From NCBI RefSeq assembly GCF_016595505.1, contig NZ_JAENIL010000010.1:1-64000 (forward strand): DNA of 64,000 nt, written 5' to 3'. The notes under the pieces are model-generated. The model searched no databases and had not been told where the DNA came from. It saw nothing but the letters and a program-made list of their open reading frames with translations. The position numbers and the translations under genes were made by a program. Source of the DNA: Pelagicoccus mobilis. Lineage in GTDB: Bacteria; Verrucomicrobiota; Verrucomicrobiia; Opitutales; Opitutaceae. Shown in pieces: positions 36,569 to 47,859 of the stretch. Numbering within the stretch: position 1 is the stretch's first letter; the number at the start of each line of letters is the position of its first letter.

Positions 36569-39124
36569 ATGACACGCTATCCAAAGCATTCCTTTTACGC
36601 CGCCACGCTCGCAGCGACTCTCGCCTGCCTCCCTCAGATTCTCCTCGCTCAAGCGGGAGACAAACGAGACGAACCCGGCCAAGTCCAAGAAGAGGTCTGG
36701 AAAACGATGGACGTCCCCCCAGCACCGATCCTTTCCCCAGAGGAAGCTATGGAGAGCTTCGAAATCGAAGCGGGCTACTCTCTCGAACTAGTTGCCGCCG
36801 AACCTCTCGTAAACGATCCCGTCGCTGTAACTTGGGATGAGCACGGTCGCCTCTGGGTCGCTGAAATGTGGGCCTTCATGCCCGATGTCGATGGCACAGG
36901 CGAGGACCAACCCGTCAGTCGAGTCGTCGTTCTAGAAGATTTGGACAACGACGGACAAATGGACCGCTCGACCGTATTCCTAGACAAGCTCGTGCTCCCT
37001 CGAGCCGTCGCAATCGTCGAAGACGGCGTACTGATCGCCGATCCCCCTAACCTCTACTTCTGCAAAGACACCGACGGCGACCTGGTTAGCGACGAGAAAA
37101 CCATCGTCGCACCGTATGCCGTCAAAGGAAACGTCGAACACGCCGAAAATGGCCTGCTGCGAGGCATAGACAACTGGTACTACAACGCAAAATCCAACCG
37201 CCGGTTCAAATTCGAGAACGGCCAGATCACCTTCGAAGACACGCACTTTCGCGGTCAATGGGGCATCACCCAAGACGACTACGGTCGCCTCTACTACACC
37301 ACCAATAGCTTCTACCTCTACGGCGATACCATCCCTTGGGAAAACGTATCCAAGCACCCCGGACACAAACCAACCGCCGGATTCAGAACTCCCGTCGTCC
37401 CCGATCAATCCGTATTCACAAATCGAATCAACCCAGGCCTCAATCGAGCCTACCGCGAAAACTGGCTTCGCCCGGACTTTCGCATGAAAAAGACCGACGC
37501 GATCAGCGCTCCCGCAATAGCGCGAGGACACCGCTACCCGGAAGACGCCCAAGGCAACGCGCTCGTCCCCGAGCCAGGCGGCAACGTCGTATCCAGATTC
37601 CAACTCGCGAACGAAGAGCTCGAGATTCACGGAACCAAACAACTCCACGACGGAAGCAAATGGGGAGAGATCGAGTTCATCGCCTCGACCGACGAACGTT
37701 TCCGCCCTGTCGCCACTGCTCTAGGACCCGACGGATTCATGTACGTCGTAGACATGTATCGCGGCATCCTGCAGCACAAGGCCTTCCTAACCACCTTCCT
37801 TCGCAAGCAAATTATCGAGCGTGGACTAGACAATCCAGTCGGATTGGGCCGCATCTACCGCATCGTGCACGAAAGCGACGATAGCTCGCGAGCCGCGCCC
37901 AAACTAGCCGACCTCACCTCCGCCCAACTCGCCGAAAAACTCGATAGCGACAACGGCTGGGAACGCGACACCGCCCAACGCCTGCTCGTGGAAAGCAGAT
38001 CCATTTCAAAAGAAGCGACCGACATTCTCATACGACAAACTGCATCGGCGAACACCGTCACTCGACTCCACGCGCTCTGGACCCTAGAAGGACTGGGTCT
38101 CATTTCAGAAGAGATTCTCACAACCGCCTTCGAAACAGGTGACGAATTCGTCCAAGCGCACGTTCTACGTATCTCAGAACCCCTCCTCCCCCAAGCCAAC
38201 GCTCAACAAAACGAACTTTGGCAAAGCTACATGCAGGCCCTTTCCAGCGACTCGAAACGGATCCGCCTGCAAGCCGTTCACCTTCTCGGTCGCGTGGAAA
38301 ACGCAAGCGTCACTCAACACGCCATCGCGAATCTCCCGGAAAGCGACCTCACAGATCCCTACTTCCTCGACGCGCTCGTATCCACTCTCCACCAACACGA
38401 AACCAGCATTCTCGAACTCGCAGAATCAGCCCCCAACTCCGACCGCTACAAACAACTCCTCTCTCTCCTCGTCCAAGCAGTATTCAAAGCTGGGTACACC
38501 GACACCGCACTCCATTTCGCGGCAGTTGCCAACCAGCAGCAAACTCCAGCTCCCATCACTGAAGCGATCACACAAGGATTCCTCAACGCCATGGAAGCAA
38601 AGAACGTGACTCCGCTCGAGATCGCTTCGAAACCGCAATCCTTCGTCGACGAGGAATCCCCTATTTACGCCGCCTTCACCTGGGAAGGAAAGATCGATCC
38701 CAACGCTGTAGTGGCTTACCAATACAGCGACGAGGAACTCGCCTCCATCAACCGAGGTAAGCCTTTGTACGAGAACCTCTGCGGAATCTGCCACCAAGCA
38801 AATGGCGAAGGGCACCCCTCTCTCGCGCCTGAACTCGTTGGCGTCGACTGGGTAACCGGAGACAAGCGGCGCCTCGCTCTCGTAGTCGGACAAGGACTCT
38901 ATGGACCGATCGAAGTCGGCGACACGCTCTGGAGCGCCGCAATGCCCGCTCACGGCAAACATGCATCCCTCAAGGGGGAGGCCTTCAACGACGTCCTCAA
39001 CTACATTCGCTCCGCCTGGGGCAACAACGCGTCCCCTTTCGAGCCTGGCGAAGCACGAGGCTACCTAGAAGAGCAGAAAGACCGCACCGAACCTTGGATA
39101 GCTGAGGAGTTCGAGGACCTATAA
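36569..39124 (+). CDS. PVC-type haem-binding protein: propeller, HEAT-like helices and CxxCH cytochrome domain
   Basis: An 851-residue secreted protein starting at MTRYPKHSF (36569), which gives a signal peptide; 36 further residues are possible upstream but have none. The N-terminal part (about 50-430) is a beta-propeller of the PVC membrane-bound dehydrogenase type (VAVTWDEHGRLWVAEMW), with Ca-loop-like DLDNDGQMD and DTDGDLVSDE. A helical HEAT-like region follows (about 440-730). The C-terminus is a cytochrome c domain with LCGICHQANGEG (CxxCH) and a likely axial Met in AMPAHGKH. Such proteins are expanded in Planctomycetes and Verrucomicrobia and are thought to oxidise sugars; the substrate is unknown. 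Confidence 0.85.
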   Translation: MTRYPKHSFYAATLAATLACLPQILLAQAGDKRDEPGQVQEEVWKTMDVPPAPILSPEEAMESFEIEAGYSLELVAAEPLVNDPVAVTWDEHGRLWVAEMWAFMPDVDGTGEDQPVSRVVVLEDLDNDGQMDRSTVFLDKLVLPRAVAIVEDGVLIADPPNLYFCKDTDGDLVSDEKTIVAPYAVKGNVEHAENGLLRGIDNWYYNAKSNRRFKFENGQITFEDTHFRGQWGITQDDYGRLYYTTNSFYLYGDTIPWENVSKHPGHKPTAGFRTPVVPDQSVFTNRINPGLNRAYRENWLRPDFRMKKTDAISAPAIARGHRYPEDAQGNALVPEPGGNVVSRFQLANEELEIHGTKQLHDGSKWGEIEFIASTDERFRPVATALGPDGFMYVVDMYRGILQHKAFLTTFLRKQIIERGLDNPVGLGRIYRIVHESDDSSRAAPKLADLTSAQLAEKLDSDNGWERDTAQRLLVESRSISKEATDILIRQTASANTVTRLHALWTLEGLGLISEEILTTAFETGDEFVQAHVLRISEPLLPQANAQQNELWQSYMQALSSDSKRIRLQAVHLLGRVENASVTQHAIANLPESDLTDPYFLDALVSTLHQHETSILELAESAPNSDRYKQLLSLLVQAVFKAGYTDTALHFAAVANQQQTPAPITEAITQGFLNAMEAKNVTPLEIASKPQSFVDEESPIYAAFTWEGKIDPNAVVAYQYSDEELASINRGKPLYENLCGICHQANGEGHPSLAPELVGVDWVTGDKRRLALVVGQGLYGPIEVGDTLWSAAMPAHGKHASLKGEAFNDVLNYIRSAWGNNASPFEPGEARGYLEEQKDRTEPWIAEEFEDL

Positions 39125-39135
39125 GCAGATCCCAC

Positions 39136-39197
39136 AGGAGGGAAATGCTCCGTCATTTCCTACTATCACATAGCCTATGACGGAGCATCGCCCTCCT
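39136..39197. repeat. Inverted pair of REP-like repeats, family II
   Basis: A left copy at 39136-39160 folds as GGAAATG-CTCCGT-CATTTCC, with compensatory changes against the family consensus GGCAATG/CATTGCC. An inverted right copy at 39178-39197 reads TGACGGAGCATCGCCCTCCT. The pair sits in the 80-bp gap between the convergent haem protein and SDR genes, so the two together can fold as one long hairpin. Confidence 0.75.
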
Positions 39198-39204
39198 AAT
39201 CAAA

Positions 39205-39978
39205 CTAGAGCCTCGGCAGCGTCAGTCCTCCATCGATCATGATGACCTGACCTGTCGAGTACGGGAAGTCACCACGAGAAAGGCTAGCCACCGCCTTGCC
39301 AATATCCTCCGGGAATCCCCAACGCTTGGTAACGCACAAGCCGTCTTCAATGAGCTTGTCATACTTTTCTGATACACCCGCAGTCATGTCCGTCTTGGTC
39401 ACACCGGGGCGTACTTCATAGACCGGCAAGCCAAACTCCCCTAGACGGGCCGCGAACAGGCTCGTCACCATACTCAAACCGGCTTTCGCGATACAGTATT
39501 CTCCTCGATTAACAGAAGCCACAGTAGCCGAAATTGATGACACGTTCACGATCGTGCCGGAAAATTCCTCATTCTCCTTTTTCGCAGCGACCATGTCGTT
39601 CGCAACCGCCTGCGTGAGAAAGAAAGCTCCCTTCAGGTTCGTATCCACTACGAAGTCGTAGCTCTCTTCCGTAGTATCCAACAAGTCCAGACGCACCTTC
39701 GGAGCAACGCCCGCATTATTGACCAAGAGATTCAAGGACCCACCGGCAGCTTCACGAGCCACCTTCAAAATCGCATCACGCCCCTCTACACTACCGATAT
39801 CCCCTCGTGCGTACGCCACGGATACACCTTCCGCACGAAGCGTCTCGAGCGGCTCGCTCACGCCCTCCTCAGGACGCATTCCGTTGATCACAAGATCCCA
39901 ACCTTCCTTCGCCAGAGCAAGGGCTACCCCAAATCCGATCCCACGAGAACCACCAGTTACTAAAGCTGTCTTTTTCAT
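39205..39978 (-). CDS. Short-chain dehydrogenase/reductase
   Basis: A 257-residue classical SDR starting at MKKTALVTGGSRGIG (39978), preceded by GGAGAAG. It has the cofactor motif TGGSRGIG, NNAG in LLVNNAGVAPK, Ser in VSSISATVAS and the catalytic Tyr-Lys in YCIAKAG. FabG-like, but the context is a sugar operon, so it is probably a sugar or polyol dehydrogenase. It is the last gene of the XRE, isomerase, Gfo/Idh/MocA, SDR cluster. Confidence 0.9.
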   Translation of the reverse strand: MKKTALVTGGSRGIGFGVALALAKEGWDLVINGMRPEEGVSEPLETLRAEGVSVAYARGDIGSVEGRDAILKVAREAAGGSLNLLVNNAGVAPKVRLDLLDTTEESYDFVVDTNLKGAFFLTQAVANDMVAAKKENEEFSGTIVNVSSISATVASVNRGEYCIAKAGLSMVTSLFAARLGEFGLPVYEVRPGVTKTDMTAGVSEKYDKLIEDGLCVTKRWGFPEDIGKAVASLSRGDFPYSTGQVIMIDGGLTLPRL

Positions 39979-40068
39979 TTCAATCTTCTCCTTTCTAAAA
40001 TCCAACACAGGCGTGGTTCGCCAATCGCTCCCCACGCCTGCTTTCGTTGTTCAATATCGCAAAAAAGT

Positions 40069-41226
40069 TTACGCTAGATCGTCTACGTCGAGCCACTTAC
40101 GCTCTTCCCAGCTCTTGATACCAAGCTCGGCAAGCTGTACGCCTTTCGCTCCCTCGAGAAGCGTCCAACGGAACGGTTCATCGAGAACTACGTGCTTGAG
40201 AAACATCTCCCACTGCACCTTGAACGCATTGTCGTAGCCTTCCTGGTCAGGCACCTTTGACCAATCGTCATAGAAGTTGATCGGCTGATCGATGTCCGGA
40301 TTCCAAACTGGCTTAGGAGTGTTGCTGTAGTGCTGAATGTAACAATCGCGAAGCCCGGCGACCGCAGATCCCTTTTCACCATCAACGTGGAGAGTGAGCA
40401 AGTCGTCGCGACGAACGCGAGTCACCCAAGAGGAGTTGAAGTTCACGATGATCTCACCATCTGGACCATCGATTTCAAACATAGCGTAAGCCGCATCGTC
40501 AGCCGTACACTTGTACGTGTTACCCGCTTCATCCACACGCTCCTTGATGTGAGTCGCCCCACGACACTGAACCGCCTTCACTGGGCCAAAGATATTATCG
40601 AGCACATAACGCCAGTGGCAGAGCATGTCGATGATCATGCCACCCCCATCTTCCTTACGGTAGTTCCAGGAAGGACGCTGCGCAGGCACTGAATCCCCCT
40701 CGAAAACCCAGTATCCAAAATCACCTGTCACGGAAACGATACGACCGAGGTAGCCGTTCTGAATAGCGCGTTGCAGCTTAACAAGGCCAGGCAACCAAAG
40801 CTTGTCCTGTACAACACCGTTCTTCACGCCCTTCTCCTCGCAGAACTTGAAGAGATCCAAAGCGGTTTCGGTATCGATCGCAGTTGGCTTTTCACAATAG
40901 ACATGCTTTCCAGCAGTCGCAGCCGCCTTAACAGCGTCAGCGCGACGGAGCGTAGTCTGAGCATCGAAGTAGATTGGGTACTCAGGGTCGGCCATCACGC
41001 TATCAAGATCCGTAGTCCACTTCTCGATACCAGTCAGCTTGCAAAGCTCCTTAAGCTTTACCTCGTTGCGGCCAACCAAAATAGGATCCGGCATAATGAA
41101 CTCAGTCGGGCTCACGTGCACCCCTCCTTGCTTGATGATCTCGACGATCGAGCGGAGCAGGTGCTGATTCTTACCCATGCGTCCTGTGACGCCGTTCATG
41201 ATGATGCCAATTTTGTGTACTTTCAT
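40069..41226 (-). CDS. Gfo/Idh/MocA family oxidoreductase
   Basis: A 385-residue NAD(P)-dependent oxidoreductase of the glucose-fructose oxidoreductase/inositol dehydrogenase family. The N-terminal Rossmann part includes VHKIGIIMNGVTGRMG. The diagnostic EKP motif occurs in HVYCEKPTAIDTE, with the C-terminal alpha/beta domain following (GGGMIIDMLCHWRYVLDNIF). It acts with the isomerase and SDR in an unidentified sugar or cyclitol pathway. It lies 90 bases before the SDR and 46 after the isomerase. Confidence 0.9.
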   Translation of the reverse strand: MKVHKIGIIMNGVTGRMGKNQHLLRSIVEIIKQGGVHVSPTEFIMPDPILVGRNEVKLKELCKLTGIEKWTTDLDSVMADPEYPIYFDAQTTLRRADAVKAAATAGKHVYCEKPTAIDTETALDLFKFCEEKGVKNGVVQDKLWLPGLVKLQRAIQNGYLGRIVSVTGDFGYWVFEGDSVPAQRPSWNYRKEDGGGMIIDMLCHWRYVLDNIFGPVKAVQCRGATHIKERVDEAGNTYKCTADDAAYAMFEIDGPDGEIIVNFNSSWVTRVRRDDLLTLHVDGEKGSAVAGLRDCYIQHYSNTPKPVWNPDIDQPINFYDDWSKVPDQEGYDNAFKVQWEMFLKHVVLDEPFRWTLLEGAKGVQLAELGIKSWEERKWLDVDDLA

Positions 41227-41272
41227 GATCTGAATATTTTGTCTTAAATTTCTGATTACAGTGTTCCGCGCT

Positions 41273-42094
41273 CTATTTGGTATCCAAATAGGCTTGTTTG
41301 ATCATCGCGAGATACTCGTCCTGATCCATCGCCCAGTAGCGATTCGAGAAGATCTCAACTTCGTCATACCCGTCGAAACCGGCCGCATTCACCCAAGAGC
41401 GAATTTGCGGAATATCGATAACGCCCTCGCCCATCAACCCACGGTCGTTGAGCATGTCCTCCGGATTGTCTTTCCAGTCGCAAATGTGAAAAGAGAAGAG
41501 CCGTCCCTTCTCGCCCGTCACCTTGATCTGGGCTTCCAGCTGGTCATCCCACCAGACATGAAAAACGTCGAGTGTGATTCCCAAATTCTTGTGGTCAACG
41601 ATATCGCAAATCGCGTTCGACTGGGCCATGGTCGAAACCGCGCTGCGGCTGTCCGCATACATAGGGTGCAATGGCTCGATACCAAGTTTAACCCCCGCCG
41701 CCTCAGCATGAGGCATCACCTGAGCCAACCCCTCAGCGATCTGATCGCGAGAAGTGAAAAGCGATTGGCCCGGAGTCGCTCCGCAGACCAAGACAATCAA
41801 AGGAGCGCCCAACTCGGCCGCCTCATCGATCATCGATTTATTGTGATCGATCGCCTTCTGTCGCGTTGCCGCATCCAAGCCCGTAAAAAAACCTCCGCGT
41901 ACGTACGAAACGATATCAAGCCCCTCCGAACGCGTCATCTCTCCGGCAGCCTTCAATCCGCCCGCATACGCTTGGGCCGAGTCTTGCCAGATCGATACAC
42001 CACCGATTCCGGCAGCAGAGTACTTTTGTACCGCAGTTTGCAAATCCCACGATTTCGTAGTGATCGTGTGGAGACATAGTTTCTCGAAACTCAT
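41273..42094 (-). CDS. Sugar phosphate isomerase/epimerase (TIM-barrel)
   Basis: A 273-residue AP-endonuclease-2-type TIM barrel. Metal-ligand strands include LGIEPLHPMYADSRS, NLGITLDVFHVWWDD, SFHICDWKDNPEDM and the terminal YDEVEIFSNRYW. Enzymes of this family isomerise or epimerise sugars or keto-inositols. It lies 11 bases after the regulator gene and is followed by the Gfo/Idh/MocA gene. Confidence 0.88.
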   Translation of the reverse strand: MSFEKLCLHTITTKSWDLQTAVQKYSAAGIGGVSIWQDSAQAYAGGLKAAGEMTRSEGLDIVSYVRGGFFTGLDAATRQKAIDHNKSMIDEAAELGAPLIVLVCGATPGQSLFTSRDQIAEGLAQVMPHAEAAGVKLGIEPLHPMYADSRSAVSTMAQSNAICDIVDHKNLGITLDVFHVWWDDQLEAQIKVTGEKGRLFSFHICDWKDNPEDMLNDRGLMGEGVIDIPQIRSWVNAAGFDGYDEVEIFSNRYWAMDQDEYLAMIKQAYLDTK

Positions 42095-42105
42095 AACCGT
42101 TCTTC

Positions 42106-42663
42106 CTAGTAACGTTTCCCTTTACGAATATGCACGATCACAACCTCGCACTTCTCGATCGCCTCGTAAGTGTGTTCTTGAATCGCATCAAATTGAATAC
42201 TCTGCCCCGCTTCGAGGTCGTGGCTTTCCTTTGGCAGATCGAGCCTCACCTTCCCCTTTAGCACCCAGCAAATCTCGTGGTCGTCGTGATGTATCTCCGG
42301 CTTGGATACCTGTGCTCCCGCATCAGCCGTGGCAAAAATACAGTCGGCATTCCCATAGCGAATCGCCTCCAAGGCGAACTCTCCAGACTGGTACTTGACC
42401 GAGCTCTTCTTGTTCGAAATCGGCGCCTCGGCCAAAGACAGGATATCCGTCGCCCGCATCCCGAAAACCTTGCCGATCTTATGCAAGGTGCCGACTTCCG
42501 CCTGGGTCTGGTTCCTCTCCAACTTCGAGATGACCGCAACCGATACGCCACTCCGCTCGGAAAGAGCGCTCAAGGTCAAATCCGCCCGTTTCCGAATTTC
42601 CCGCAAAATCGAGAAATCAAACGCTGGCACTGCTTCTGAAGCTGTTTCGGGGTCCTTCGCCAT
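42106..42663 (-). CDS. XRE-family regulator with C-terminal cupin
   Basis: A 185-residue regulator from the ATG at 42663. The helix-turn-helix (about 20-70; LSALSERSGVSVAVISKLER) is followed by a cupin (about 105-180; HHDDHEICWVLKGKVRLDLP, SIQFDAIQEHTYEAI) that probably senses a small molecule. It is the first gene of the sugar operon, a common place for a local repressor. A palindrome 55 bases upstream (42718) could be its operator. Confidence 0.9.
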   Translation of the reverse strand: MAKDPETASEAVPAFDFSILREIRKRADLTLSALSERSGVSVAVISKLERNQTQAEVGTLHKIGKVFGMRATDILSLAEAPISNKKSSVKYQSGEFALEAIRYGNADCIFATADAGAQVSKPEIHHDDHEICWVLKGKVRLDLPKESHDLEAGQSIQFDAIQEHTYEAIEKCEVVIVHIRKGKRY

Positions 42664-42717
42664 GATCAAAACCCAAAACCACAATCTTTTTCTCTGCAAT
42701 AATATTTTTGATATTTT

Positions 42718-42733
42718 TTATCTCATAAGATAA
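42718..42733. promoter_or_regulatory. Palindrome, candidate operator of the XRE-cupin regulator
   Basis: TTATCT-CATA-AGATAA in an AT-rich 240-bp region between the regulator and the divergent typA gene. It lies 55 bases before the regulator ATG. Binding is inferred from symmetry and position only. Confidence 0.45.
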
Positions 42734-42906
42734 TTTTACAGTTCAAAAGAAATGATCGGGAAAAGCGAAAAACGAGGGCGCTCACCCCTCAAAAACCGGC
42801 AAATCCGCCCCGAATTATACATTATTAGAGGGGCGATCTCGCATCGAGCCTTGCCAAAGCCACTTTTGATGGTCATCTGTCCCCCCTTTTTCACCAAGAG
42901 GCACCA

Positions 42907-44715
<1,809 letters not shown>

Positions 44716-44740
44716 GATCGCCCCACTCAATTTCAAAAAC

Positions 44741-44775
44741 ACAAAACGCGAGCCCGCTCAGGTCTCGCGTTTTTT
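44741..44775 (+). terminator. Terminator after typA
   Basis: AAACGCGAG, loop CCCGCTCAGGT, CTCGCGTTT followed by T5. It lies 27 bases after the typA stop, before the convergent kinase gene. Confidence 0.88.
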
Positions 44776-44796
44776 TTGGTCCACCCACCCTAGAGG

Positions 44797-47700
44797 CTAA
44801 CTGTCCACCGGATGACTTCGACCCACCCAATGGACGAGCGACTTCTCGATCCGCTTCGGATCAACCGGCTTGGCAATGTAGTCGCTCATACCGGAATCGA
44901 GGCAAATCCTCTCGTCCTCCTTCATGGCGTTCGCCGTAAGCGCAATTATCGGAGTACTCTGGTTCAGAACGCCAGCATCCCCCTTGCGAATCGCGCGGGT
45001 CGTCGCATAGCCATCCAACTCCGGCATCATGCAGTCCATATAAACCACATCGTACTCCTTGTCCTTCATCAGGTCCAAGGCGACGAGTCCGTTCTCCGCA
45101 GTATCCGGCTCGATCTGGTGCCTACGTTTCAAAATGGCAGCCGCGACCATGGTATTGGTCGGGTTATCGTCCACTAGAAGCACTCTTGTTTGCTGCATAC
45201 TCTTCTCATTTTTCTCATCCACCGCAGCCGGCTGATCCAGCTGATCGAACACAGGGAAGAGATTTTCAATACGTACAGGCTTTATTAATACGGTCGCCTT
45301 GTCCCCATTCCTTAGCTTCCAAGCGTCTTCAGGCTGATTATATCCAATAAAACACGTCTCCAGACGGCCCTCTAATCCATTCCGCCCGGACCAAACGCTC
45401 TCGTCTATCAAACAAAAGTCAAAATCCACGCCATCCGCGACTCGCCCCAAAGCATCCGCCGAGCTCGCCAAAAACAGCGTCCCTCCCCAAAGCTCCATCC
45501 ACTCGCGTATGTACTCCCGGAAGCCCTCGTCCGGGTGAACCAGAGCGACCGAACGCCCACGCAAGACCGGCCGGCCAATCTTTCTGGGAATCGATGGCGA
45601 AGCCAACGGAAGCGTCACAATAAACTCGGAACCGACCTCCTCCGACTCAGCCAGCTCGATGCCCCCGCCCATCAATTCCACGATCTTCAGGCAAATGGAG
45701 AGACCCAAGCCGCTCCCGCCATGCTTTCGAGTCGTACTCCTGTCCGCTTGCGTGAACGGCTTGAACAAATTCTCACGATACTCGTCAGGAATCCCAATCC
45801 CCGTATCTTTCACCCGAAATTGAATCGATTCGCGCCCCCCTTTTCCGAGCAACTTACACGACACCTCGATACGCCCCCCCTCGGTAAACTTCACCGCATT
45901 ACTCACCAGATTGCTGAGCACCTGCCCAAGCCGGTAAGAATCGCCCCTGAAGATGCAACAATCCTCCGGCCTGACTCGAGCGGACAATACGATCCCCTTG
46001 TCCCGAGCCTTGACCGCATGAAGCTCGCAAACCTCTTCCACTACGCTCAGACTCGATATCTCGAGCATCTCCAGCGTCATCTTCCCCTCTTCGATTTTGG
46101 ACAGGTCCAAGATATCGTTGATCAAAACCAGAAGCTTATCCGCGCTCTGACGAGCCACCTCCAGCATCGCCAAACTGCGCTCCGGCAAATCCTCGCGCAA
46201 AATATGCAGCACCCCCAAGATCCCGTTCATCGGGGTCCGGATCTCGTGACTCATCGCCGCCAGAAACTGGCTCTTGGCCACATTCGCCGACTCCGCTTTC
46301 TGCGCCAACTCCGTCAACTCCCGATTCGATCGCTCCAGTTCCCCCGCCTGCTTGTTCAATTGACGTATCTGTTCGCGAACTAGCGTACCCACAAGTTCAC
46401 TACGCCCCGAAACAAACAAGATCACCAATCCAGCTGCCCCCGTAAACATGCACCCCCAGATCGTAGTAAGACGCAAACTCCCGCTATCGTTTCGCGACGC
46501 AGCCATCGCGCCCTCCCTCAACTCGAGTCGCCACGCCGCTCCAGCGAATGAAACCGGAAACTCTACAAAATTCTCCGCTGGCACAGACGCCTCGCCAATC
46601 GAAGCAAGACGCTCATCCAACAAGACCTGCTCATCCTCAATCGCCCTCAAACGTACATCGATCCCCCTCTCTCTTGGAAGCTCCCGTATCATCTGAAACA
46701 ATACATCGCGATCGTACCCTGCCAACAGGCAACGAACCGCCCCTTCAACGGAATCGCTAACAGGCAAAAGCGCCAGCATCCGATCGCCCCCCTCAATCTG
46801 CCCCCCAACACCAGAAGCCAATGGAAAGACTTTGCCTCTTCCCAGCTTCCGCAACTCATCCTCTCCCGCGACTGCCCTACCATCCAGCTTTTCGTAGGCG
46901 CTATTTGGATCACACGCTCCTTCCACCGAAAAGATCCCGCCTCCAGAGAGCTCACCCCATGAGAGCATCTTCAACGCCTCGCTTCGCTCAACAAACGATC
47001 TGCTGATCTCCTTCAAAGTCTCATCCGAAACCGCCTCCTCAGAGGACAGCACAGCTCCCATCGCTCGCATCGGTTCTAGAGCCACATCCAGATCCGCCGA
47101 AAAGAGCTCGTAGACCTTTTCAGCTTCCGCCCGAAACAGCTCCTCCTGCCGCTCGAACTCGACTTCCTTGATCTGCATGATGCCGACCAAAACCAAGGAA
47201 AACACCGCCATCAACGCAGCCGTAGCTCCCCACTTGACTCTAGGCTGAAACGACCTCCTCGGACTCAGCACCAACACCAGCAAAGGTCCGAAACAAAAGA
47301 CGCCCAAGCTATCGCCCAACCACCAAGTGAACCAGTTGTTCAGCATCGCCTCCGCTGGCAAGGCCCCGACGGCCCAGAGCGAAACCGTCCCTACCATCGA
47401 GTTAACCACACAGCTAAGCGGCCCCCCTAGCAGGAAAACGAGCAACACGTTCTTGGGAGCGATCAAATACCGCTCGAAATCAACATACCGCTTTATCAGA
47501 TACGCCCCGAATGCCGCTTGCAGAGTCGCCCCCATCGCGACCAGAAACGAGACGCCCATCGCCGTGGTAAAAAAGATCCCCACTCCCGTCCGCTCGAACT
47601 GGTAGAGCGAAACAATCAACGCTCCCAGCCCTACCCCCGGCAAATAGCGATACCCCTTTATCGCCACCCAAACCAAGGCCACCGCCGCAGCCGGCCAAAC

Positions 47701-47859
47701 CGGAGACGCATAATTGGGCGGAATCACCAAAAACAAAGTCAGATAGGCCGTAAGCACATAGGCCGCGCTCAAACACGCGACCTTCAAAACGTAGCCAAAC
47801 AGCGGCTCACGCTCAGTTGCCTCAGGGGTTTTCATCTGATAAGTAGAAATGGACGACAC
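44797..47859 (-). CDS. MASE1-CHASE hybrid histidine kinase with two receiver domains
   Basis: A 1020-residue membrane kinase. About eight hydrophobic segments (residues 25-220) resemble MASE1. An extracytoplasmic CHASE-like domain (about 230-470) and a further segment follow, then a coiled coil and HisKA with AAMSHEIRTPMNGIL (His near 540), N box NLVSNAVKF and G box GSGLGLSICLKIV. A diverged receiver (Asp in FCLIDES) precedes a canonical one (LLVDDNPTNTM; Asp in YMDCMMPELDG; Lys in DYIAKPV). It probably senses an extracellular small molecule. ATG codons at residues 1 and 9 are both possible starts. Confidence 0.9.
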   Translation of the reverse strand: MSSISTYQMKTPEATEREPLFGYVLKVACLSAAYVLTAYLTLFLVIPPNYASPVWPAAAVALVWVAIKGYRYLPGVGLGALIVSLYQFERTGVGIFFTTAMGVSFLVAMGATLQAAFGAYLIKRYVDFERYLIAPKNVLLVFLLGGPLSCVVNSMVGTVSLWAVGALPAEAMLNNWFTWWLGDSLGVFCFGPLLVLVLSPRRSFQPRVKWGATAALMAVFSLVLVGIMQIKEVEFERQEELFRAEAEKVYELFSADLDVALEPMRAMGAVLSSEEAVSDETLKEISRSFVERSEALKMLSWGELSGGGIFSVEGACDPNSAYEKLDGRAVAGEDELRKLGRGKVFPLASGVGGQIEGGDRMLALLPVSDSVEGAVRCLLAGYDRDVLFQMIRELPRERGIDVRLRAIEDEQVLLDERLASIGEASVPAENFVEFPVSFAGAAWRLELREGAMAASRNDSGSLRLTTIWGCMFTGAAGLVILFVSGRSELVGTLVREQIRQLNKQAGELERSNRELTELAQKAESANVAKSQFLAAMSHEIRTPMNGILGVLHILREDLPERSLAMLEVARQSADKLLVLINDILDLSKIEEGKMTLEMLEISSLSVVEEVCELHAVKARDKGIVLSARVRPEDCCIFRGDSYRLGQVLSNLVSNAVKFTEGGRIEVSCKLLGKGGRESIQFRVKDTGIGIPDEYRENLFKPFTQADRSTTRKHGGSGLGLSICLKIVELMGGGIELAESEEVGSEFIVTLPLASPSIPRKIGRPVLRGRSVALVHPDEGFREYIREWMELWGGTLFLASSADALGRVADGVDFDFCLIDESVWSGRNGLEGRLETCFIGYNQPEDAWKLRNGDKATVLIKPVRIENLFPVFDQLDQPAAVDEKNEKSMQQTRVLLVDDNPTNTMVAAAILKRRHQIEPDTAENGLVALDLMKDKEYDVVYMDCMMPELDGYATTRAIRKGDAGVLNQSTPIIALTANAMKEDERICLDSGMSDYIAKPVDPKRIEKSLVHWVGRSHPVDS

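Noticed and set aside
45535-46383. A plus-strand frame of 282 residues opposite the hybrid kinase
   Set aside because: Low-complexity His/Gln/Leu/Arg composition and no start signal; the kinase is clear.
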